A stretch of 64,000 bases of DNA from Arthrobacter sp. ZGTC412 (GTDB taxonomy: Bacteria > Actinomycetota > Actinomycetes > Actinomycetales > Micrococcaceae): positions 38,751 through 102,750 of the forward strand of contig NZ_PJII01000013.1 in the NCBI RefSeq assembly GCF_002929215.1, read 5' to 3'. The notes beneath the pieces are model-generated. The model was not told the origin of the DNA. It ran no database searches and saw only the letters and a list, made by a program, of their open reading frames with translations. Numbering within the stretch: the first letter of the stretch is position 1; each line of letters begins with the position of its first letter. The position numbers and the translations under genes are program-made. Positions 1 to 7,424 of the stretch are shown one piece after another.

Positions 1-640
1 CGGCGTAGAAGCGGATGTGCGGCTCCCCCACAACCAGCGGATTGGACGCGAAACGTTCATCCTCAAACGTGTCGTTACTGATCAGCATCGAGTTGTGTTC
101 CACCGTTGCCGCGCAAAGCGCAATCTGACGGGGAGTCTCCTCGCGGAGGGGCCCGAAGACAGACTTGAAGTACTGGGCGTCTTCGGCGATAAGTGACATT
201 GAGGCAGCACCAACGTTGAAGAATTTCCTAGTGGCAGCCACAATCCGGTCAAAGGTCTCCTCCCGCCCGCTGTGCAGAAGGTCCGTTTCGCGCAGAGATT
301 CCAGGCGTTCCGCCTCTGCACGTTCAGGAGTCAGCAGGAAGCTCCCTGCGGCGCCCAGGGCCGAGAACGCGTGCTCACGGGTCTTCTTCCGGCTGGCCGG
401 CCTGGCTGCACCACGGCCGGGTTCAAGCCTCGGCCAGGCCAGCGCACCATGAAGGTACGCGTCCAACTCGAACTCCGACCACTGGGAGCGGCCGCGATTA
501 GCAGGCAAAAGTTTCCGGGGATCTACACCGATTGTGGCAGCGAGCTCAAGCCGCCGCTCCATCTCTTCATCCACACCGTCCAACTCCAAACCACATCGCA
601 CTTCACGAACCAAGTTTTTCCGCAGCTGCGCAAAAACCAT
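1..640 (-). CDS. GAF-domain sensor protein, C-terminus beyond the left edge
   Basis: The minus strand is open from an ATG at 640 to the left edge, giving at least 213 residues. The N-terminal ~100 residues are charged and begin MVFAQLRKNL. From about residue 110 a GAF fold is readable (RLESLRETDLLHSGREETFD, then FDRIVAATRKFFNVGAASMS and a core ending VVGEPHIRFYA). GAF domains bind small molecules or act as dimerising sensors, often ahead of a GGDEF, kinase or ANTAR output; any output domain would lie outside the window. The best Shine-Dalgarno-like run (GGAGGTG) is about 24 bases upstream of the ATG, so the start is uncertain. The neighbour at 766 is divergent. Confidence 0.75.
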   Translation of the reverse strand, partial: MVFAQLRKNLVREVRCGLELDGVDEEMERRLELAATIGVDPRKLLPANRGRSQWSEFELDAYLHGALAWPRLEPGRGAARPASRKKTREHAFSALGAAGSFLLTPERAEAERLESLRETDLLHSGREETFDRIVAATRKFFNVGAASMSLIAEDAQYFKSVFGPLREETPRQIALCAATVEHNSMLISNDTFEDERFASNPLVVGEPHIRFYA

Positions 641-765
641 GTTGATAAGGCTACTTACTACTTCACCTCCAAGGCTACCCCGCCCACACAAAAAGGCATG
701 CGTATCGGAAACTGGCAATGGAGTCGTGACCCAATTTGTCCTCAACTACTCATAGGATTTCTTGC

Positions 766-1515
766 ATGAGGATTGCCGTTGCAGGGGGAACAGGAACCGT
801 GGGGCGCCACGTCGTCGAGATAGCACGCGAGCGCGGTCATGACGCCATCAGCCTGAGCCGATCCGAGGGCGTGGACCTGGTGAACGGCCGCGGCCTCGAC
901 CAGGCGCTCCAAGGTGCGGAGACAGTCATTGACGTGTCCGGCATCCAGACCATGTCCACCAAAAAGGCAGTGGACTTCTACACCAATGCCACCCAGAACC
1001 TGCTGGCGGCGGAGAAGAAGGCCGGCGTGCGTCACCATGTGGCGCTCTCCATCGTGGGCATCGACAAGGCAACCTCGGGACTGTACGCCGGAAAGTTGGT
1101 GCAGGAGGACGAAGTCAGGCACGGCGGAATACCCTGGTCCCTCCTGAGGTCCACGCAGTTCCACGAATTTGTACCGATGGCAGTCAGGGCCGTCTCGGCC
1201 GGGCCGCTGGTTCTGGTCCCGAAAATGTTCACCCAGCCGGTGGCTGCCCGGGAAGTTGCCGAAGCCTTGGTGATTGCAGCAGAGACAGGGCCTAAGGGGC
1301 GGCTCCCCGATCTTGGCGGGCCCCGCGCCGAAAAACTTGCCGACCTGGTCCGCGCTTACCTGCAGAAGACGGGCAAGCGGAAGCGCATCGTGCAGCTGAA
1401 TGTTCCCGGCCGCATGGGCAAGGCAATGCGGAAGGGCGGGCTGATTCCCAAGGCGGGTGCCGACGTCGGACGCCAGACATTCCAGGAATGGCTGGAAACG
1501 CACCAAGACAAGTAG
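766..1515 (+). CDS. NmrA-like NAD(P)-binding SDR-family protein
   Basis: A 249-residue atypical short-chain dehydrogenase. The N-terminus MRIAVAGGTGTVGRHVVEIA carries the GxxGxxG dinucleotide-binding motif of the NmrA/TrxR-like group. It lacks the classical YxxxK catalytic pair, as expected for NAD(P)-sensing or quinone-reductase-like members. The reading frame extends further upstream, but the ATG at 766 is preceded by AGGA about 10 bases before and begins exactly at the nucleotide-binding strand, so it is the likely start. It probably senses or uses NAD(P)H in the cytosol. The substrate is not evident and the neighbours give no pathway. Confidence 0.8.
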   Translation: MRIAVAGGTGTVGRHVVEIARERGHDAISLSRSEGVDLVNGRGLDQALQGAETVIDVSGIQTMSTKKAVDFYTNATQNLLAAEKKAGVRHHVALSIVGIDKATSGLYAGKLVQEDEVRHGGIPWSLLRSTQFHEFVPMAVRAVSAGPLVLVPKMFTQPVAAREVAEALVIAAETGPKGRLPDLGGPRAEKLADLVRAYLQKTGKRKRIVQLNVPGRMGKAMRKGGLIPKAGADVGRQTFQEWLETHQDK

Positions 1516-1531
1516 CCCCCGCAGGGGTAAA

Positions 1532-1554
1532 TTCGAGTACCCGCTACTCGTGCC
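1532..1554. promoter_or_regulatory. Palindromic operator-like site, copy 1
   Basis: TTCGAGTA, five unmatched bases, then TACTCGTGCC. The inverted repeat is CGAGTA-N5-TACTCG. It lies about 75 bases upstream of the GAF-ANTAR start. The same arms, including the flanking TT and TGCC, recur at 8555-8577 upstream of the polysaccharide operon. The palindrome suggests a dimeric regulator; which one is unknown. Confidence 0.5.
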
Positions 1555-1627
1555 CTCCCCCGCAGCCCCGCCTAGATTCGAAGTGCAGCCCGCGAATTAC
1601 TCGCGCGGGCGAGGTTCGAACGGGGGC

Positions 1628-2446
1628 GTGACGGTGACGGTACATGTGGCGGGCGCCAGCAGCCGGGTAGTAAAGGCCGACGGCGGAAGGCGGGCGGCGG
1701 CGGGCTCCGCCGGCTTGGAGCCGTGGCCTGAGCCGTCCGGGTTCCTGCTGGACCTGGTCACGGACGTAGCGACCGGCGTCGACTCCCTGCGGCGGCTCGC
1801 TGAGACCGCGGCAGTGGCCCTCACGGGGTACACCGGGGTCCAGATCGACTGCGCCGCCACTCTCACCACGCCGCAGGGCGCTCCGATCCGGGCGGCCAAC
1901 AACGGCCGTGCGGCTGCCCTTGCGGCTATGGAAAAGGATCTCGACGACGGCCCTTTGGCCCAGGCCATAGAGGCAGGCAGTCCCGTGGTTGTGGCGGCCG
2001 ACGGCGGCCCTCCCCTGCGGTGGCAGGCTTACCGGCAGCGGTGCCTCGACGCCGGCTACGGCGAGGTCCTCGCCGTTCCGGTCCGGCTCGACGCCGGAAT
2101 GTCTTGCGCGCTGGCTTTCTTTGCCCCGCCGGAGGTCCGGTTCGCACCTGAGGCGGTCAGCCAAGCAACGTGGTTGGCGGGCGTGGCGGGAAGGAGCCTG
2201 AGGCTGGCCCTTGAGGTCCAAAGCGTCCGTGCGGCCGGGGACAACCTGAAGGCCGTCCTGGAAAGCCGGACCTCCATCGACGTGGCCTGCGGGGTGATCA
2301 TGGGCCGGAACCGCTGTTCCTATCCGGACGCGTTCAGCATGCTCGCCGGTGCCTCAACCCGCAAGGGCCTGCTGGTGCGCGAGGTGGCCGAGGGAGTCCT
2401 GAACAATCTTCCAAGCGGCGCACCGGGAACCCGGTTCGAGGTCTGA
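1628..2446 (+). CDS. GAF-ANTAR regulator
   Basis: A 272-residue protein. Residues ~35-195 form a GAF-like sensor (LVTDVATGVDSLRRLAETAA onward). Residues ~205-260 are an ANTAR domain, with the typical Ile-Asp-x-Ala-x-Gly-Val-Ile-Met-Gly segment (RTSIDVACGVIMGRNRCS) and a following helix. ANTAR domains bind paired hexaloop hairpins in nascent RNA and prevent transcription termination. GAF-ANTAR proteins are common in actinobacteria, where the GAF signal is usually unknown. The frame is open far upstream, overlapping the SDR gene; the GTG at 1628 is chosen because the conserved part starts soon after and GAGGT lies upstream. A palindromic site is located in its leader. Confidence 0.8.
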   Translation: MTVTVHVAGASSRVVKADGGRRAAAGSAGLEPWPEPSGFLLDLVTDVATGVDSLRRLAETAAVALTGYTGVQIDCAATLTTPQGAPIRAANNGRAAALAAMEKDLDDGPLAQAIEAGSPVVVAADGGPPLRWQAYRQRCLDAGYGEVLAVPVRLDAGMSCALAFFAPPEVRFAPEAVSQATWLAGVAGRSLRLALEVQSVRAAGDNLKAVLESRTSIDVACGVIMGRNRCSYPDAFSMLAGASTRKGLLVREVAEGVLNNLPSGAPGTRFEV

Positions 2447-2462
2447 ACAGGAGAATACCTGC

Positions 2463-3076
2463 ATGGAGATCACGCTCGGTGAGGTGCCTGTGCACTACGC
2501 GGAGCACGGCAGCGGCATGCCTGTTCTCGCTCTGCATGGCGCAGGTGTGGATCATCGAGAGATCGCCGGCGCCCTTGAACCGGTCTTCGGAGACGTCCCC
2601 GGTTTTCGGCGCCTGTACCCGGACCTGCCCGGGATGGGCCGCACCCCGGCGCCGGAAACGATCACGAGCAACGACGACGTCCTGGACCTGCTGCTCCGGT
2701 TCATCGACAGCACTATGGGTGGTGAACCGTTTCTTGTCATCGGCCACTCCTATGGCGGGTACCTGGCCCGTGCGATTGCAGGCCTGAAACCCGAACAAGC
2801 CGCAGGGCTGGCGCTGATCTGTCCGGTCGGTGCGCACACGCTCGATGTCCCGAACCATGAAGTCCTTGTCTCTTCGGCCGATCTGCCCGCCGGACTGGAC
2901 CCCGATCTCGAGGCGACCTACCGCGACTACTTCGTGGTGCAGACCGCCGAAACCCTGCGCCGGTTCCACGAGCGTGTGGCTCCGTCGGTGGAACTTGTTG
3001 ACGAGCCGGGCCTGACGCGGATCTTGTCGCATGCGTCTTTGTTGAGTGGCTCGCGCGGGTACGTGAGCGGAGCTAG
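2463..3076 (+). pseudogene. alpha/beta-hydrolase with internal deletion
   Basis: The first ~185 residues are a good alpha/beta-hydrolase: the HGAG oxyanion loop (LALHGAGVDH), DLPGMGRT, and the nucleophile elbow GHSYGG. After GLTRI the family would need ~60 more residues carrying the acid and the catalytic histidine. Instead the DNA jumps to a C-terminal-like tail, VFVEWLARVRERS, read in the +1 frame and ending at TAG 3074-3076. The in-frame reading runs on to 3161 as unrelated sequence antisense to the next gene. An internal deletion removed the acid/His region, so the product should be inactive. A good ribosome site (AGGAG) precedes ATG 2463, 16 bases after the ANTAR gene. Confidence 0.7.
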
Positions 3077-3564
3077 GGCTGGCTGTCAATGGTCCGTGGT
3101 CGCCGGGCTGTGTCCAGGTGCTTCCGGAGGGCGTAGGACGTCTGTCCGGCACGTTGCTTGATCCGATGCAGGTAGTCCACGGCGAGCCGGGGCAGGGCAA
3201 CAGCCGGATCAGATACCCGGGTACCTTCACGCTGGGCTGCCTCAAGGTCAGCGGCCAGGGCGGCAAGGCGTTCGGCGCCCACCATCTGGCTGGCGGTCTT
3301 GAGGCTGAGGACCGCATCCATGGCGCCGGCGGCATCACCGGTAGTCAATGCCACGCGCAGCTTTTCGATTCTCAGGGGCAGGGCCGTGATGAAGTTCTGG
3401 ACAAACACCCTCCAGACGTCGTATTCACTGAGGTCCTCGCGGAGCCTCTCCAGCACTACGTGGTCCAGGAGGGGCTGGGGGGTTCCTGGGGAGCTTATCC
3501 AGGCCGACGTTCCGCCCGGGTGGGGGCTACTGGCCTTGTGCAGTGGAGTGGTAGTAGTGGTCAT
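3073..3564 (-). CDS. Hpt-like protein lacking the phospho-accepting histidine
   Basis: A 163-residue protein with an Hpt-like four-helix core at residues ~45-125 (FVQNFITALPLRIEKLRVAL, then a helix ending SQMVGAERLAALAADLEAA). Hpt domains normally read H-x-L-K-G-x4-G-A. Here the aligned segment is LSLKTASQMVGA, with Leu where His should be. It therefore cannot act as a normal phosphorelay intermediate and may instead bind a response regulator or kinase. Its TAG overlaps the TAG of the convergent hydrolase remnant. No kinase or receiver is adjacent. Family assignment rests on the helical pattern and the GA motif, so it is moderate. Confidence 0.65.
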   Translation of the reverse strand: MTTTTTPLHKASSPHPGGTSAWISSPGTPQPLLDHVVLERLREDLSEYDVWRVFVQNFITALPLRIEKLRVALTTGDAAGAMDAVLSLKTASQMVGAERLAALAADLEAAQREGTRVSDPAVALPRLAVDYLHRIKQRAGQTSYALRKHLDTARRPRTIDSQP

Positions 3565-3741
3565 GCTTGGACGGTACGGAGTGGATACTGGGGGAACCCT
3601 GCGGCCGCACCTTGAGGTTTCCTAGCGGGTCCAAGGTCTTTTTTGGTCCTGAAGAAATGGAAGGCCCTGATAGGCTTGTGGTTCGCTTGGTGTCCGCGTG
3701 CAGGGCATCGAGCATGGCTGCTGTAGCCCAACGGCGGATTA

Positions 3742-3888
3742 TTGCACCCTGTTGAGAAGAGCCGCAAATGGCGCGATCACGTCTTTTGGGACGCTATGGC
3801 AAAGCTCGTAGCTCCGGGGCACCAACTGCGCATGACGGGCCCGGCGGCTGCGGATTACATCCTGACCAGCTACCCGGCCCTGGTCTGA
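3742..3888 (+). CDS. Possible 48-residue small protein
   Basis: A short frame from TTG 3742 to TGA 3886-3888. The sequence around HVFWDAMAKLVAPGHQLRMT, followed by a GPAAADYILTSYPALV-like end, looks protein-like and ends five bases before the likely TTG start of the next gene. No clear Shine-Dalgarno and no family recognised. It is supported only by composition and by its junction with the next gene. Confidence 0.35.
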   Translation: MHPVEKSRKWRDHVFWDAMAKLVAPGHQLRMTGPAAADYILTSYPALV

Positions 3889-3893
3889 GCATA

Positions 3894-4319
3894 TTGACGT
3901 CGTTAACGGACACCTACGTCCCCTGGGACGTTCACCAGCCCCGCGGGAAACGCCCGTGGTGCGCAAGCTGCGATACGGACCTGCACCTCGTCGCTGAATT
4001 CCCGGCCGTCAGAGGCAGGCAAAGCGGGACACTCGCCGTCGCCGTCCGCTGTTCGCAGTGCCGCTTTTCACGCGTTGTGGACACCACCGCGGATCACGTC
4101 GCAGCCCTACCCGGGCTATCATTCGAACCCAGGACAGAGCAAAGGAATACCCAGGACATGACTTTCATCAACAACACCACCGGGTCCAAAACCACTCTCA
4201 ATGGCGGGCACATGCACCTGGCCAGCCTTGAGGACCTTGACCTCACGCCCGCCGGCCTCGCTGACGCCCCCGCACGCGAAGAAGACCGCGAAAGCATCGT
4301 GCACACCGGCAACAGCTAA
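3894..4319 (+). CDS. Hypothetical protein with a CxxC pair motif
   Basis: About 141 residues if translation begins at TTG 3894; the frame is open to ATG 3768, but the region 3768-3888 looks better coding in another frame. The middle carries CASCDTDLHLV and, about 30 residues later, VRCSQCRFSRVV, a four-cysteine arrangement typical of a zinc ribbon. The C-terminal ~55 residues (from MTFINNTTGSKTTLNGGHMH) are acidic and polar. That ATG (4158) might be an internal start of a separate short protein. A strong terminator follows. Family and function not recognised. Confidence 0.5.
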   Translation: MTSLTDTYVPWDVHQPRGKRPWCASCDTDLHLVAEFPAVRGRQSGTLAVAVRCSQCRFSRVVDTTADHVAALPGLSFEPRTEQRNTQDMTFINNTTGSKTTLNGGHMHLASLEDLDLTPAGLADAPAREEDRESIVHTGNS

Positions 4320-4361
4320 CAACCTGCAGAACCCCAGGCGGAAAATCAGCCCGGACAAGGG

Positions 4362-4385
4362 AAAGCCCCTCCTAGGAGGGGCTTT
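4362..4385 (+). terminator. Rho-independent-type hairpin
   Basis: AAAGCCCCTCC / GGAGGGGCTTT form an essentially perfect stem with a tiny TA turn, 42 bases after the stop of the zinc-ribbon-like gene. The A tract before and T tract after the stem make it bidirectional. The following ~245 bases up to 4632 contain no gene I can see and probably hold the promoter of the lipoprotein gene. Confidence 0.85.
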
Positions 4386-4631
4386 CTACGTAGTGGTCAA
4401 TTGTCTTCTGATATAGGTCAGCGGTGATGCACTCCCCCTTCCCGGACGCCCCCTAGCGCCCATCCGGACTATGACAAGAACAGACTTTAGTAAATTGGCC
4501 CCGGGCTCGTAAAGGGGTTCTGCGAAGAAAATTTTAGGAACCGCAAGAGATTAGCTTCATAGGGTTTTCTCAGGGTGGCGGCGTTATGCTGCTCGCTATC
4601 TGGCCGCAGACGAGACGATTGGACTGCGAAG

Positions 4632-5456
4632 ATGCCCAACACCAGCACTGCCGCCGGGAACGTACGGCTCACGGCATGGCGATCGACTGTCGCCCTTTTG
4701 GCCTCTGCCCTGCTCTGCCTGGTGGCCGGATGCGGGGCGGAGGGCCCTGTTCCACCACCACCTGTCCCCACCGTAGAGGTGGACGATCTGAGCATCGCCG
4801 TCCCCGGCTACGTCGATCCGAGTGACTCGGGATACTGGCAGTCTGTCATTGAAGCCGCTCCGCAGGTCCGCGATGTCATCGTCAACGCCGACAGCGGACC
4901 CGGGGCGGTGGTGCACGAACCGTACGTCCAGCTGATCGGGACCCTGCGCGATGCCGGTGTCAGGGTCCTGGGCTATGTGTCTACAGGCTGGGGCGAACGT
5001 GACCCCAAGACGGTTTACTCTGAAATCGACCGCTGGCGTGAGTGGTACGGCGTCGACAACATTTTCATGGACGAAGCAGCATCCGTTCCAGAGGAGGTGG
5101 GCACCTATGCCGACTACTCCGCCACGGTCCACGAAGCCGGCGGCATGGTGGTGCTCAACCCGGGGCTCATCCCCGACCGTGGCTACTTCGAGTACGCCGA
5201 TGCCATAGTGACGTTCGAGGATTCAGCTAATAATTACTTCGCCACGCGGACCCCGCAGGGCTGGCTTCAGGCGGAGACAAACACCGAGGTGTGGCACATT
5301 GTCATTGGCGCCCCGCTGGACCAGCTTAGTGGCGTGGTGGACCGCGCCCGCCAGCACGGAGCCGACAAGGTCTACGTGACCGACGACGTAGCCCCGAATC
5401 CGTACGACCGCCTCCCTCGATACTGGTCGGGCCAGCTGGACGCAGCCACGAAGTAG
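4632..5456 (+). CDS. Spherulin-4-like lipoprotein (putative GH135-type glycosidase)
   Basis: A 274-residue secreted protein. The N-terminus has a positively charged start, a hydrophobic stretch (STVALLASALLCLVAGCGAE) and a lipobox with Cys about residue 35, so it should be a membrane-anchored lipoprotein. The mature part resembles the spherulin-4 family: IAVPGYVDPSDSGYWQSVIE, a GVRVLGYVSTGWG strand and NIFMDEAAS, the pattern of a TIM barrel with acidic residues at strand ends. Relatives such as fungal Sph3 are endo-alpha-1,4-N-acetylgalactosaminidases acting on biofilm polysaccharide. ATG 4632 is chosen because earlier in-frame starts would put charged sequence before the signal peptide. The presence of polysaccharide genes 4 kb away fits, but the substrate is inferred. 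Confidence 0.75.
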   Translation: MPNTSTAAGNVRLTAWRSTVALLASALLCLVAGCGAEGPVPPPPVPTVEVDDLSIAVPGYVDPSDSGYWQSVIEAAPQVRDVIVNADSGPGAVVHEPYVQLIGTLRDAGVRVLGYVSTGWGERDPKTVYSEIDRWREWYGVDNIFMDEAASVPEEVGTYADYSATVHEAGGMVVLNPGLIPDRGYFEYADAIVTFEDSANNYFATRTPQGWLQAETNTEVWHIVIGAPLDQLSGVVDRARQHGADKVYVTDDVAPNPYDRLPRYWSGQLDAATK

Positions 5457-5497
5457 GAGATGCAGGCGGAGGACTGCGGTGAGCAACCTCACTCAAT

Positions 5498-6436
5498 GTG
5501 CGGTGTGGCGTTGACGTAGGTACTGTTCTTCGGGTGCTAAAAGACACGAGACATATCCTTGCCCCCATGCTCACCCTCGCTGTGGCCGGCGGGCTGCTCG
5601 TCGGCGTTTCCGCTCCCGCCGGCGCCGCTTCCTGGCCACTCGGCTGGTGGAACTGGATCACCGCCAACGCCCAGTCCGCGGCTTCTGCGAAGACTTCCGC
5701 AACTGCGGTGAGCCGGACGCCCGCACCGGCTCCGTCAACGTCCGCTCCTGCTGCCGCTCCGACGACGACGTCTCCCGCTGCTGTTCCCGTAAAGCCGGCC
5801 CAGGCCAAGGTTCCCGCTCAGGCGAAGCCGGCTCCCTCACAGGTTCCCGCTCCCGCGAAGCCAGCCCCGGCCAAGGTCCCAGCTCCCGCGAAGCCCGCTC
5901 CCGTGCAGGTTCCCGCCAAGGCAGCTCCCGCTGCGTCGGCTCCTGCGCCGGCAGTCCCCGCGGTTCCGGCTCCCGAACCCGCTGCGCCGGTTCCCGCTCC
6001 CGCGGCGCCGGCCCCCGCCGCCAGCGGCACGCCGTCCAACGCCGTGGCCCTGCGGTCCTTCGAGCTCATCAATCAATACCGGTTAACCAACGGCCGCGCT
6101 GCCCTGCGCTACAACACCGGGCTCGAAACCGTGGCACAGAACTGGTCAACCACCATGATGAGGGACATCAACGCCAAAGGCCGCGATGGTTTCCGGCACA
6201 ACCCGGACGCGAGCGCCCAGATCCCGTCCGGCTGGACCCGTACCGCGGAGAACATCGCCGTGAACGCCGACGCCGATGCGCTCTTTGCCGCGTGGAAGGC
6301 GTCCCCCGGCCATAACGCCAACATGCTCAACGCCAACCTGACTGACTTCGGCTTCGGTTCGGCCCGGCTTTCCGCCGGTTCCCCGTACGGGGCGCAGTGG
6401 GTCGCCACCCAAAACTTCGCCACCTACGGGAAGTAA
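5498..6436 (+). CDS. Secreted CAP-domain (SCP-like) protein with Pro/Ala linker
   Basis: Up to 312 residues. A signal peptide (APMLTLAVAGGLLVGVSAPA) is followed by ~110 residues of Pro-Ala-Lys repeats (units such as PAPAKVPAPAKPAPVQVP), an extended wall-spanning linker. The last ~130 residues are a CAP domain: FELINQYRLTNGRAALRYN, FRHNPD, TAENIA and WKASPGHNANML. Bacterial CAP proteins are extracellular and of mostly unknown activity. Two GTG starts are possible, 5498 and 5534; the latter gives a more ordinary signal peptide. A strong hairpin terminator follows immediately. Confidence 0.85.
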   Translation: MRCGVDVGTVLRVLKDTRHILAPMLTLAVAGGLLVGVSAPAGAASWPLGWWNWITANAQSAASAKTSATAVSRTPAPAPSTSAPAAAPTTTSPAAVPVKPAQAKVPAQAKPAPSQVPAPAKPAPAKVPAPAKPAPVQVPAKAAPAASAPAPAVPAVPAPEPAAPVPAPAAPAPAASGTPSNAVALRSFELINQYRLTNGRAALRYNTGLETVAQNWSTTMMRDINAKGRDGFRHNPDASAQIPSGWTRTAENIAVNADADALFAAWKASPGHNANMLNANLTDFGFGSARLSAGSPYGAQWVATQNFATYGK

Positions 6437-6442
6437 GCAAAA

Positions 6443-6472
6443 GGAACGACGGCGGGTGACCGCCGTCGTTCC
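6443..6472 (+). terminator. Strong hairpin terminator
   Basis: GGAACGACGGCGG / CCGCCGTCGTTCC, a 13-bp perfect stem with a GTGA loop, seven bases after the CAP gene stop and followed by TTGTCTTC. The stem core CGACGGCGG recurs at 15323 and 16671. From here to 6725 I see no gene; a minus-strand ending there vaguely resembles a CoA-transferase tail but is not supported. Confidence 0.85.
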
Positions 6473-6725
6473 TTGTCTTCAGGGATGCGCCTCACGAGGC
6501 AGGCAGCGAATGTCGCGCGCAGCAGCACCCGAAGGTCAGCGGCGACCCGGTCGCCCCGCTAGAGCTCGTGCACGTCTGCGTCGTTGCGGCCCAGCGCGGG
6601 GCTGTTGGCAAGTCCAGCCGGTCCGCCATCCCGTGAGCTGCAGGCGTCGCAGCGTCCCACGAATTGATGAGGGCAGTCCGAGTTCTGGCCGTCGGCGGAT
6701 GGGAGCGTTACATGCATCGGCTTGG

Positions 6726-6863
6726 CTAGCGCATCAGGGCGTAGGCCACGGTGGCTACACCAACCAAAAGGACGACACCAAACAGGGCGAACTTCTGCAC
6801 GCCCCGCGTGGCTTGTTGAGGCTGTCTTCGGCGCCCGTGCTTCCGCGCTATAACCTGTGCCAT
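6726..6863 (-). CDS. 45-residue single-pass membrane protein
   Basis: ATG at 6863 to TAG at 6726. The N-terminal 22 residues are strongly basic (RKHGRRRQPQQATRG), followed by one transmembrane helix (FALFGVVLLVGVATVAYALM) and a single terminal Arg. AGGGTGA lies at good spacing before the ATG. The positive-inside rule predicts a cytoplasmic N-terminus. Small basic/one-helix proteins of this kind are common in actinobacteria, with unknown roles. Confidence 0.7.
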   Translation of the reverse strand: MAQVIARKHGRRRQPQQATRGVQKFALFGVVLLVGVATVAYALMR

Positions 6864-7016
6864 GCTTCACCCTAGCCAACTTCAAACCCGTTCACCCGCG
6901 TACAGCGGTACTTGTCTTTTAGTATCGGAGTTACTTGGCGTGGGTATGATCGGGCCTGCACCACCGCTCAAGATGCGATCGTCGCCCACATGACGTCGGC
7001 GAAAAGGGAGACCACC

Positions 7017-7376
7017 ATGACAGCGAGTTCGATCATCGAGTACATCGACAGGTACGACGGTGATGTACGGGATCGGCTGCTGACCGTGTACGAACTGATC
7101 AAATCGGCCGTACCCGATGAAGCGGTGGAATCCATCAGCTGGCGTATGCCCACCTTCAAACTTGGCACCGAGCCGTTGTTCTTCTTCACCGGAACAAAGC
7201 GCCATATCGGGTTCTAACCGACTTCGGACGCGATCGCGCATTTCTCGACTGAGCTGGCCGCATATGGAACCACCGAGCACGCTATCCAGCTGCGACATGA
7301 TGCCCCGCTCCCCACCGAGCTCATCCGCGAGATAATCGCCTGGCGGCTACAGCAGCTGCCGTCAGGCAGGGTTTGA
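7017..7376 (+). pseudogene. DUF1801/YdhG-like protein with in-frame nonsense codon
   Basis: From ATG 7017 (GGGAG six bases upstream) the frame reads MTASSIIEYIDRYDGDVRDR, then SISWRMPTF and RHIGF, typical of the DUF1801/YdhG family of ~120-residue proteins. A TAA at 7215-7217 interrupts it where the family has Tyr (HIGFYPT). Past the stop the same frame continues with good family sequence (PTSDAIAHFSTELAAYGTTE, ending IREIIAWRLQQL) to TGA 7374-7376. A single TAC/TAT to TAA change explains this. The full-length frame is 119 residues including the stop; without readthrough the product is 66 residues and lacks the C-terminal half. Confidence 0.8.
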
Positions 7377-7424
7377 GTCAGCCGCCCCGGCGCACAGCAT
7401 TGTTGGTGAGAAACCGGCCAGTCC

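Noticed and set aside
742-1506. 254-residue minus-strand open frame
   Set aside because: Exactly antisense to the NmrA-like gene, which has a clear Rossmann motif.
2334-3338. 334-residue minus-strand open frame over the hydrolase
   Set aside because: Antisense to the hydrolase and the Hpt-like gene; composition not protein-like.
6473-6725. CoA-transferase C-terminal remnant on the minus strand
   Set aside because: Only a short ending (SPALGRNDADVHEL) looks similar; no further conserved block.
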